Origin: Candidatus Altimarinota bacterium
Lineage (GTDB): Bacteria; Patescibacteriota; Gracilibacteria; BD1-5; UBA6164
DNA: 64,000 nt
Reading direction: 5' to 3'
NCBI GenBank assembly: GCA_028697205.1
Contig: JAQVFO010000001.1
Location: 133,086 to 197,085 of the forward strand
Part shown: positions 54,945 to 64,000 of the stretch, piece by piece
How the letters are laid out: each line of letters opens with the position of its first letter
Position numbering within the stretch: position 1 is the stretch's first letter
Notes under the pieces: generated by a model
The model's database searches: none
The model's input: the letters and a program-made list of their open reading frames with translations, nothing else
Told to the model about the DNA's origin: nothing
Made by a program: the position numbers and the translations under genes

Positions 54945-55460
54945 ATGTTATATATAATTCCAACTGATACTTGTTTTTGAATTGCTTGTAGTATAGATGA
55001 TAATGACTGATATAAAAGAATTTATGAAGTTAAATGAAGATATTTTAATAAACCTCTAGCAATTATGGTAAATAATTATTCTTTATTTGAAAATTTATTA
55101 AGTAATCAGCAAATAAACTTTTTAAAAAATTATTATAGACCTTGGACTCTATTACTTGATACTAATAAGTATGAACTGCCTACTATTTTTAAGAAAGATA
55201 CTAGTACATATGTTGCAATAAGGATAGCAGACAACCATATAGAAAAAGAGTTGATAAATGAAATTTGACCTATATTTCTTACATCAGCTAATTTATCATG
55301 AGAAAAAGAAATTTATAAAATAAGTGAATTAAATAATCTTTTTTGAAATATAATTGATATAAAAATATTAGCAAAAAAAGACTTAGAAAATGTAAGTCCT
55401 TCAGATATATTTGAGTTTATTTGAGATAGTATTGAAATTAAATATTTTAGAAAAAACTAA
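54945..55460 (+). CDS. tsaC: Threonylcarbamoyl-AMP synthase TsaC/YrdC-like, 171 aa
   Basis: First step of the universal t6A modification of tRNA. IIPTDTCFGIACSID, KRIYEVKGR, FNKPLAIMV and FLTSANLSG are all family signatures. The length is close to TsaC (about 180-190), without the Sua5 C-terminal domain. A short upstream A/T-rich region (54815-54944) holds nothing else. Its stop shares bases with the rsmG stop. Confidence 0.93.
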
Positions 55461-56146
55461 ATAATTGGTTTTTTTAATGGCAATCATGCATTTCTTGGAT
55501 ACTTTTTATCTGTATTTCATTCTTTTTTTACAAAAACAAGCATTCTATCTTGTCATCAAAGTGAATATTTTTTAGTATCAATAATTTTACAATTTAGCTC
55601 TTCAAGAGCTTTTTTTCATTCATTAACCTCATCAATATTATCAAGCTTATATGCAATAAAAATTCATCATACTTTTAAAAGTGGAATTGCATATTCTAGA
55701 AGTGTAGGGAAGTATGCTGTTGCACGAGAAACAACATAATCAAAACTTTCCCTATATTTTTTATCATTTCATATATCTTCAAATCTAGAATGAATCGTTT
55801 GAACATTTTCAAGTCAAAGATTTATTACAAATTCATTTATTGCTTTTAGTTTTTTTCAAACTGAATCAATTCAAGTAAAATAAGCATCATTATTTAGGAT
55901 TGCTAATGGTAAAAGTGGAAATCATCATCAAGTTCATATATCAGCAACCTTACCTTCTAAGTTAAAAAATTTAGTTAACATTAAACTATCTATAAAATGT
56001 TTTTCTATAATAGAATGATTATCTCTTAAACTTGATAAATTTATTTGTGAATTTTTTTCTTTAAACAATTCTAAAAATCTCTCATATTTAGAAATAGTTT
56101 CATCATCAAATTGGAAATCATATAATTCAAAGAGTTGTCTAAGCAT
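55457..56146 (-). CDS. rsmG: 16S rRNA m7G527 methyltransferase RsmG, 229 aa
   Basis: SAM methyltransferase of the small subunit. N-terminal FELFKEKNSQINLSSLRD (family NL...rd.....kH..DSL), here with KHFIDSLML, then SAM loop DIGTGGGFPLLPLAI, and SRATAYFPTLLEYAIPLLK. The C terminus is KKYPRNAGLPLKKPII, usual for RsmG. It overlaps the tsaC stop by 4 bp and lies 28 nt downstream of the PEBP gene. Confidence 0.95.
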
Positions 56147-56174
56147 AATTAATTATAAAAATATAGTAATTTAT

Positions 56175-56741
56175 TTATCTTTTAAAAAGTCATACAATTT
56201 CTCAATATGATAAAGTATGTTGTGAAATAATACTTAATAATTTATCTTTTGTACTTCATTCAGGTAGATTTATTGACTCAATGTTCAATGCATAAATCTT
56301 AAAAAAATATCTATGAACTCAACTTCACAAAGGAGGACAAGGTCATCACCGATTTAATCTTTTAAAACTATTTGTTCATTTTATCATTCCTGTAAAGCTA
56401 TCTATATGATTTTCAAATAATTTCAACTCTTTGTTTCAGTTTGTTTTTATATCCCATCATAAAAAATGAACCCAAGTTCAAGATGGAGCATCTGGATCAT
56501 CTATTACTATTGCAAGACTTTTTGTGTTATCAGGAATATTTGATATATTAATTTCTGGAATTAAATCTCATCATCAATCAAGACAACTAAATAAATCGCC
56601 AAGATATTGATTAGATTGAAAATCATTTGAAGTTATAATTAAATTTCACATATTTTTATTATTTAAAGTTATAAAATAAGTTCATAATAACAAAACTATA
56701 AAGATTCAAATTATAAACGAAATAACAAAATATTTTTTCAT
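56175..56741 (-). CDS. YbhB/PEBP-family protein with N-terminal membrane anchor, 188 aa
   Basis: Residues 5-28 form a signal anchor. The phosphatidylethanolamine-binding-protein fold then has SLAIVIDDPDAPSGTWVHFL (ligand-site DPD..P), GTNSFKRLNRGGPCPPLGSG and VHRYFFKIYALN, all typical. PEBP proteins bind phosphorylated ligands; the bacterial role is uncertain. It is the first gene of the minus run with rsmG. Confidence 0.92.
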
Positions 56742-56855
56742 AAAAAATAATTTAGAAAAAAATAACAGTTCTATTATATTTCCAGATTTAAAAAAGTAAA
56801 ATTTGATGTTTATTGTTTTTTTTGTAAAATAAGAAAAAATTTTAAAACAAATTTT

Positions 56856-58862
56856 ATGACAAAAGTTAGCTTAACTAAATCTCTTCTTCATACAACAGAT
56901 AATTATATAAAAGCTTTGGAAAAAGCTTGAATTAAGTATGTATCTGATTTGATAAATCATTATCCTAGAGATTATGAAGATAGAACCAATGTTCTTGATA
57001 CTTTTTCATATATAAATTTAAAAGAAAAAAATACTATTTTAGTTACTTTAATTTCTCTTGACACTACAAGAACATGAAATTGAAAATTATTAACTAAAGC
57101 AGTATTAGAAGATAAATCAGGTTTTATGGCTGAAGCAGTCTGGTTTAATAAAAAATATTTTTGAGCAAATGTTCTTTCTTCAAGATGAAAAAAAGTAATC
57201 ATAACATGAAAAGTAAAATACGAATATTGAAAGGTTACTTTTATGTCACCAGATATAGAAACAGATTTAACAAAACTTGAATGAGAAATAGTGCCTATTT
57301 ATCCAGATATAAATTATATACCTTGAAATTGGATTGCAACAAAGATTCCATTACTAAAAGAATATTTTGAAGATATAAAAGAAGTTTTACCATCAAAAAT
57401 TGTTGAAAAATATAAGTTTATAGATAGAAAAAATGCACTTTTAAAGCTTCATTTTCCAAAAAGTAAACAAGATATAGAAGTTGCTAAATTTAGACTCGCT
57501 TATGAAGAGTTGTTTGAAATAAATTATAAAACATTATCAAAAAAGTTTGAAAGTTTTAGAGAAACAGAAGGAAAATCACTTGCAATTCCACTTAATTCAG
57601 ATTTAATCAAAGAAATACTTTCTTATCTTCCTTTTTCGTTAACTAATTGACAAAAAGTTTCGCTTTTTCAGATACTTAAAGATATGGAAAAAAATCATGC
57701 TATGCAAAGATTACTTGAATGAGATGTATGAACATGAAAAACTATTATTGCGTTGATTGTTGCAATACATAGCATTATAGAGAGTAGGAAAATATCAAAT
57801 AATTCAATTCAAGTTGCATTAATGGTACCAACAGAAATTTTAGCACGTCAACATTTTGAGTCAATTCAAGATTTACTTTTTAAATACTGATTATCATCTG
57901 AACTACTTGTTTGAAGTACTACAGAAAAACAAAAAGAATCAATTAAACAAAAATTATCTACATGAAATGTGGATATAATTGTTTGAACACATGCTCTTAT
58001 ACAAGAAACAGTGATTTTTAATAATCTTTGATTTGTAATAGTTGATGAACAACATAGATTTTGAGTTAAACAAAGAGAAATACTTGAGTCTTGACTTTGA
58101 AATAGAAGTTGACTTATTCCTCATAATTTAAATATGACAGCTACTCCTATTCCTCGTACTCTAGCTTTGACTCTATATTGAGATCAAGATTTATCAGTTA
58201 TAAAAGAATATCCAGCTTGAAGAAAGACTATTTTTACTAAAGTAGCAAAAAATGAAGAAGAAAGACAACAAATAGAACTTTTTGTAAGAAATCAAATTGA
58301 AGCATGAAGACAAGTTTTTTGGATTTCTCCATTAGTTGAAGAATCAGAAAAGATAGATTTAGCAAATGCAATATCAACTTTTGAAACATTACAAGCTATT
58401 TATGAGCCATTTAAAGTTTGATTATTACACGGTAAAATGAAACCAAAAGAAAAAGACTCTATAATGAAAGATTTTAGTGAAAATAACATTTCAATATTAT
58501 CTAGTACTTCAGTAGTTGAAGTTTGAGTAAATATCCCTAATGCAACAATTATGTGTATAGAATGAGCTGAAAGATTTGGATTAAGTCAATTACATCAATT
58601 TAGATGAAGAGTTTGAAGATGAGAATATCAATCATATTGTTATTTATTTCCTAGTAAATGAAATTATACTGATAGACTAAAAGCTATGGAAATGACAAAT
58701 AATTGATTTGAACTTGCTGAAATAGACTTAGAATTAAGATGACCTTGAGAAGTTTACTGAGTAAGACAAAGTTGATTACCTGACTTAAAAATAGCTGATT
58801 TAAAAGATTTAGAATTAGTTAGTCAAATAAGAGAAGATATAGAAGATTTATTTTCTAAATAA
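56856..58862 (+). CDS. recG: ATP-dependent DNA helicase RecG, 668 aa
   Basis: Branch-migration and fork-reversal helicase. N-terminal OB/wedge region YVSDLINHYPRDYEDRT and FMAEAVWFNKKYF. Helicase motifs: Walker A LLEGDVGTGKT (Lys295), MVPTEILARQHF, THALIQE, DEQHRFGVKQR, MTATPIPRTLALTLYGD, LLHGKMKPKEKD, STSVVEVGVNIPNA and QFRGRVGRG. The length is near the usual ~680. It has its own upstream region and no partner gene downstream in the same run. Confidence 0.97.
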
Positions 58863-58952
58863 ATAATTTTATATTCATTAAATCAAAACTTTTGACATAC
58901 TAAATAAAAACTTTAAACTTTTACAAAATTTATAACATAAAATCAAAAAAAT

Positions 58953-59984
58953 ATGAGTCTATTGCAGATTTTTTTTATAGTTTCATGAATTATAATTTTT
59001 CTTTTATCAATTGATATTGCAAGAAGACAAAAATTTAATGCACTACATTTTATAGTATTTATATTTGTTTGAGCATGACTTCTAGTTTTTTCATTTTTTC
59101 CATATATTTTAGATTCACTTTGAAATATATTTTGATTACAAAGATGAGCTGATTTACTAGTTTATACATCAATTATTTTTCTTTTTTATTTTTCATTATT
59201 ATTACTTAGAAAAGTAGAGTGAAATAGTTCAGATCTAACAAAATTTATAAGAGAATTTGCAATTCAAAATTGACCTAAAGAAAAATTGCATTGAGAAATT
59301 GCTTTTGTAATACCTGCATACAATGAATGAAAAGTTATTAAAGATACAATTGAAAATGTAATTAATCACTGATATAAAAACATAATTGTTATAAATGATT
59401 GATCTCGTGATGACACATTGGATGTTTTAAAAGAATTTAATGATAAAGTTATAGTTTTGACGCACTATAAAAATAGATGACAATGAGCAGCAATAGAAAC
59501 TTGATTTGAATATCTTAGAAGATATTGAAAAAAAGTAGATTACATATGTACTTATGATTCAGATTGACAACATGATATAAATGACCTAGAAAAGTTTATA
59601 AAAATTTTAGAGAAAAATAAAAGTATTGATGTAGTTTTAGGTTCTAGATTTATAACAAAAACAAATACTAATGTATCATTTTCAAGAAAGATTATATTAA
59701 AATTAGCTATTTTATTTACATTTTTTTTAAGCAATATAAAACTTACTGATGCTCATAATTGATATAGAGTTTTTAGAAATGAAATTTTAGATATTATTAC
59801 TCTTACAATTGATTGAATGTGACATGCTTCTGAATTTGTTGATATAATTGCAACAAAAAATTTAAAATATATGGAAGTACCAGTAAATATAAAATACACT
59901 CCATATAGTTTGGCAAAATGACAAAAATCTAGCAATGCTATAAATATTGCACTGAAGTTTATTTGGAATAAATTTTTTAAATAA
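58953..59984 (+). CDS. DUF2304-type membrane region fused to a GT2 glycosyltransferase, 343 aa
   Basis: Residues 1-90 hold about three membrane helices, with ARRQKFNALHFIVFIFVG and PYILDSLGNIFGLQRGADLL as in DUF2304 small membrane proteins. Then a GT2 domain: AFVIPAYNEGKVIKDTIEN, VINDGSRDDT, GQGAAIETG, DSDGQHD and SRFITKTN. Such fusions are dolichol-phosphate-mannose-synthase-like and load sugars to lipid carriers. Its stop overlaps the start of galE by one base (TAATG). Confidence 0.88.
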
Positions 59985-61012
59985 TGAAAAAAAATGTATT
60001 AATAACTTGATGACTTGGATATATTGGTTCTCATGCTGTTGTTGAATTTGAAAAAAATTGATATAAAACTGTTATTGTTGATAATCTATCAAATTCTTCA
60101 ATCGAAGCACTTATATGAATAGAAAAAATTTTAGGTTATAAACCTGATTTTTTTGAAGTTGATATAAGAGATAAAAACAAACTTGAAGAGATTTTTAAAA
60201 AATATAATTTTGATTGAGTGATTCATTTTGCATGATTAAAAGCAGTTTGAGAATCTTGCTTAAAACCTTTAGATTATCATGATAATAATATACTTTGAAG
60301 CATAAGATTATTTGAATTAATGGATAAATATAATGTAAAAAATATTATATTTTCAAGTAGTGCAACAGTTTATAAAGAAAAATTTGTTGATAAGAATTTT
60401 AATTGATATACTGAAAATGATTTAACTTGAGACTGTACAAATCCATATTGAACTACTAAATTTATTTTAGAACAAATTTTAAGAGATTTATCAATTCATT
60501 TGAAATTTAGAGTGATGAACTTAAGATATTTTAATCCTATTTGAGCACATACAAGTTGATACATTTGAGAAGATCCAAATTGAATTCCAAATAACTTATT
60601 ACCATATATTATGAAAGTAGCTATTTGAGAACTTCCTTATTTAAATATTTTTTGAAATGATTATTCTACAATTGACTGAACTTGAGTTAGGGATTATATA
60701 GATGTAAATGATTTAATTGAATGACATATAAAAGCTTTTCAATATATAGAAAAAAATAATATAGATTTATGATTTTTTAATATATATAACCTTTGAACTT
60801 GAAAATGAGTATCAGTATTAGAAATATTGAAAACAACTGAAAAAGTAATTTGAAAAGAAATTCCTTATAAATTTGTATGAAGAAGAGATTGAGATTTAGC
60901 AGAAGTATATTGTAATAGAGAAAAAGCATATAAAGAACTTTGATTTAAAACTAAAATAAGTTTAGAGGAAAGCTTAAGAAATAGTTGGAAATTTTATAAT
61001 AATAACAAATAA
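59984..61012 (+). CDS. galE: UDP-glucose 4-epimerase GalE, 342 aa
   Basis: Extended SDR. NAD loop TGGLGYIGSHAVVEF, HFAGLKAVGES, SSSATVYK, YGTTKFILEQ (Tyr-Lys), RYFNPIGAH, PYIMKVA, GTGVRDYIDVNDL and NLGTGKGVSVLE all fit the family, and the length is typical. It interconverts UDP-glucose and UDP-galactose for surface glycans and is second in the polysaccharide operon. Confidence 0.95.
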
Positions 61013-61020
61013 TAATATTT

Positions 61021-61764
61021 ATGTTTAAGATGATTGTTTTTGATATGGATTGAACTCTTACATTGAGTAGGGGAGATATGCAACCAACTATGATTTCATT
61101 ATTTAAAGAATTACTTACAAAATATAAAGTTTGAGTTATTTCATGATGAGATTTTTGCCAATTTGAAACACAAATATTAAAATTCATATGAAATAATGAA
61201 GACTTATTAAAAAATTTATATATTTGTCCAACTTGTAGCACTAAAATGTATATATTTAAAGATAAATCTTGGCAAAAATTATATTGAATAGATTTTACAA
61301 ATGATGAAAAATTACATATTATTTCTGTTTTAGAAAACGCTATAAATAAATTATGATTAAAACCAGAGAAAACTTATTGAGAATTAATTGAAGATAGATG
61401 AACACAAATTAGCTATGCTGCTATATGACAACAGGCACCACATGAAGTTAAATCAATTTATGATCCAGACTTTAAAAAAAGATTAAAAATAAGAGATTAT
61501 ATTAAAGATGATTTAAAATGATTTGAAGTTTTAGTTGCATGAAGATCTACAATTGATATAACAAGAGAATGAGTTGATAAGGCATATTGAGTACAAAAAC
61601 TTATGGATGTTACATGAATAAATAAAAATGAAATTATTTTTGTTTGAGATGCAGTTTTCCCATGATGAAATGATTATCCACCATTAGATAAACTTTGAAT
61701 TACAACAAAAAAGGTTTTTGAATTAAATGATACTGAAGAGTTTATTAGAGAATTGATAAAATAA
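61021..61764 (+). CDS. HAD phosphomannomutase (PMM-type), 247 aa
   Basis: HAD fold: FDMDGTLT (motif 1 with Asp nucleophile), SGGDFCQFET, QISYAAIGQQAP, and GDAVFPGGNDYPPLD as motif 3/4. The GGND form and length fit the eukaryote-like phosphomannomutase that makes mannose-1-phosphate. It follows galE by 8 nt, again in a surface-polysaccharide context. Motif 3 residues should be compared with Mg-dependent PMMs before claiming activity. Confidence 0.85.
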
Positions 61765-61766
61765 TT

Positions 61767-62945
61767 ATGCAAAAAATAAATATAATTCAATTTTTACCAT
61801 ATTTTTCACCTCATAAATGATGAGTAGAAAATGTTGCTGAAGAATTTTCTAGTTTTTATGTTTTAAAATGATTTTGAGAGGTTATAAATGTAGTTTTTGA
61901 TATTTGACAGAAAGAAAAAATTTCTTCTCTGTTATCATCTGACATAATTTATTGATCAGATAAAAAAACTCCTATTTGATATAAACAAAAATGATATACA
62001 GTTTATTTACTTCCTGCTTTTGATTTAATACATAATTTTCCTTTTCCAAAATTTTGGGAAAAAAAGTTTTGGGAGATTTTAAGATTAACTGAATTAAAAA
62101 CTTGAATTATACAAACACATACTAGATTTTTTTTATCAAGTTTTTTAGGTTGATTATTTGCAAAACACTATAAATTGAATTGGGTTCATATAGAGCATTG
62201 AAGTGATTATGTTAAACTTTGAAGTAAGTTTAAATCAAAAATAGCTTATATATATGATAAAATTATTTGAAAATGGATATTTAAAAAGGCTAATAAATTA
62301 GTTGCAATTAGTGAATGAGTAAATAATTTTATAAAATGCGAATTTATCTGATTAAAAAATATAAATATAATTTACAACTGAATTGATTTTATTTCTTGAG
62401 ATAGATTAGATAATTGAGAAAATATAAATATATGATTTGCATGAAGAATAGTAAATTTAAAGTGAATAAATTTATTAATTGATGTTGTTAAAGATTTATC
62501 AGAAAATCATAAAAATATAAAATTATTTATTGTTTGAGACTGAGATGATAAAGTAAATCTTGAAAAGTATATAAAAGATAATAACATAAAAAATATTAAA
62601 TTTTTATGACCTAAAAATAGGGAATACATAGCAAAAGATTTTTTACCAAAGATTGATATTTTAGTTAATCCAAGCTATCAAGAATGACTTCCTACAACAG
62701 TTTTGGAGTGATTAATTTCCTGATGTGTAGTTGTTGCAACTGATGTTTGATGAACAAAAGAGATATCAAACAAAGATGACTTGATAATAATTGAAAAATG
62801 AAAAAAATCAGAGCTTAAAAAATGATTAGAAAAAGCTATTTTAAATTATAAAGTTTTATGATGAAAATCTAGTGCTTATGTAAAAGAAAAATTTAATTGG
62901 GATATTGTTATTGATAATTATTTTAATTTGTATAAAAGTTTATAG
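61767..62945 (+). CDS. GT4-family glycosyltransferase, 392 aa
   Basis: GT-B fold. N-terminal FLPYFSPHKGGVENVAEEFS, middle GFAGRIVNLKGINLLIDVVKD, FLGPKNREYIAKDF, and NPSYQEGLPTTVLEGLISG, then ATDVGGTKEI. These are the conserved GT4 motifs for sugar-nucleotide binding. It begins 2 nt after the PMM gene and ends 1 base before the next glycosyltransferase start. Confidence 0.93.
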
Positions 62946-64000
62946 ATGAAGAAAATCTTTTTTTTAATAAATTCTTTAGAGTGATGATGAGCAGAAAGAG
63001 TTATAGTAAATATTTCTGAAAAGCTATCTGAGACTTATGATATTACAATTATAACATTAAAAAATACAAATTTTTTTGAATTATCATCTTGAGTTAAACA
63101 TATAGCTTTATCCAACATTAAAAATAATTTTTTAATGTTTTTACTAATTCCATTTTATATTTACAAATTTAAAAAATTATTAAAAAAAGAAAAGTTTGTA
63201 ACTTGAATGAGTTCATTAGAAATATCAAATTTTGTAAATATATTATCAAATAAAAATGCAATAATTGCTTTTGAAACTAATATATGATTTTTTCAATCAA
63301 TTACATGATATATATATAAGCTTTTAATTAAAGTTTTATATCCAATAGCAAAAAAAATAAAAGTAAATAGTGAAGAAAATAAATATCACTTAGCAGAATA
63401 TTTAAATATAGAATTAGATAAAATTTTTACAATTTATAATCCAATTGACATAGAAAAAATAGAAAAATTAAAAAATGAAGTTATAGAAGAGGACTTACTT
63501 AACAAAATTAAATGAAAACAAGTTTTTATAACAGTTTGAAGATTAATTAAATCAAAATATCATAAAAGGATAATAAATTCTTTCTCAAAAATAAAAGGAA
63601 AAAATTGGATTTATTTAATTATATGAGATTGATTAGAAAGAAAGAAACTAGAAGAACTAGTCAATAAATTATGATTAGAAAAAAAAATAATATTTTTATG
63701 ATCTAAAAAAAATGTATTTAAATATCTAAATATCTCTAATTTTTTTCTTTATGCATCAAAAATAGAATGATTTCCAAATGTTTTATGAGAAGCAATGGCA
63801 TGTAATTTGCCAATTATTACAAGTAATTTTGTTTCTTGAGCAACTGAGATAATAATATGAAGTTATTCTAATAAGTTGAAAAATATTAAATATCCTTATT
63901 ATTGAGATAACTGAGTTTTAATTGATTTAGACAACTATGAAAATTATTTTTTAGAAATTTATAATAATTTAAACAAAATTAAGCAAATTAAAACTTGATT
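62946..64000 (+). CDS. GT4-family glycosyltransferase, 3' end outside window
   Basis: N-terminal INSLEGGGAERVIVNISEKL, then VGRLIKSKYHKRIINSFSKI, GDGLERKKLEELVNKLGL, and ASKIEGFPNVLGEAMACN, the GT4 signature ending E..a.g...i.t. The last ~50 residues are cut. It starts directly after the previous gene's stop, with one base between them. It completes the surface-polysaccharide run as far as visible. Confidence 0.93.

Noticed and set aside
1-64000. Insertion sequences, transposases, tRNA or rRNA genes
   Set aside because: None was seen; no transposase motif, cloverleaf or rRNA segment could be recognised by eye, although divergent tRNAs could escape this kind of reading.

Overview
This is a very AT-rich window of about 64 kb in which nearly every gene reads through in-frame TGA codons. 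Reading TGA as glycine restores diagnostic motifs: the FtsK Walker A (GQTASGKS), the EngB G1 loop (GRSNVGKS), the HisS active-site motif (RGLDYYTG) and the SDR cofactor motif (TGTNSGIG). All of the intact genes called here end in TAA or TAG, never TGA. This is genetic code 25, so the organism is very probably a Patescibacteria/CPR bacterium of the Absconditabacteria (SR1) or Gracilibacteria type; I cannot tell which from this window. Genes are packed tightly. Shine-Dalgarno sites are essentially absent, and starts are preceded by A/T-rich leaders. Several convergent pairs share their stop codons.

Layout. 1-8.3 kb (+): end of a secreted protein with an SLH-like C terminus, an FtsK translocase, a MazG-like pyrophosphohydrolase, a ComF-type phosphoribosyltransferase with an HTH, a tandem-HD hydrolase, RlmE and a membrane protein. 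8.3-11.3 kb (-): MscS channel, an unknown protein and a U32 peptidase. 11.4-12.9 kb: a possible RelA/SpoT-like protein. 12.9-13.25 kb: an unassigned structured RNA with promoter and terminator. 13.3-19.4 kb: an SDR, an unknown protein, Ndk, an N-terminally short DNA polymerase I, a Cys-His-Asp protein with a membrane partner, and EngB. 19.5-23.2 kb (-): lemA, a TPM-domain protein, dnaN and a half-length PriA. 23.3-27.7 kb: two small membrane proteins, an S41 protease and a transglutaminase-like protein (both secreted), and a small protein.

27.8-43.5 kb is the most unusual part. A threonine-synthase-like PLP enzyme is flanked by two GHMP-kinase-like paralogs with a shared, strongly conserved C-terminal domain. 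Next come a 981-residue NACHT/STAND NTPase, two small proteins, a DapF-like epimerase fused to a GNAT acetyltransferase, a TrpR/YerC-type repressor behind two palindromic operators, histidinol dehydrogenase, and two complete histidyl-tRNA synthetases separated by a pair of small paralogs. This suggests amino-acid (possibly histidine-related) metabolism and control beside a defence-type NTPase, but the pathway is not resolved.

43.5-46.1 kb: an ABC exporter (one ATPase, two permeases). 46.2-49.6 kb: a lineage-specific cluster with coiled-coil proteins, two of which carry 21-bp tandem repeats. 49.6-54.8 kb: a predicted Tat lipoprotein and two large pilin-like surface proteins. 54.9-58.9 kb: TsaC, RsmG, a PEBP protein and RecG. 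58.9-64.0 kb: a surface-polysaccharide operon (glycosyltransferases, GalE, phosphomannomutase-like HAD), with the last gene cut by the window edge.
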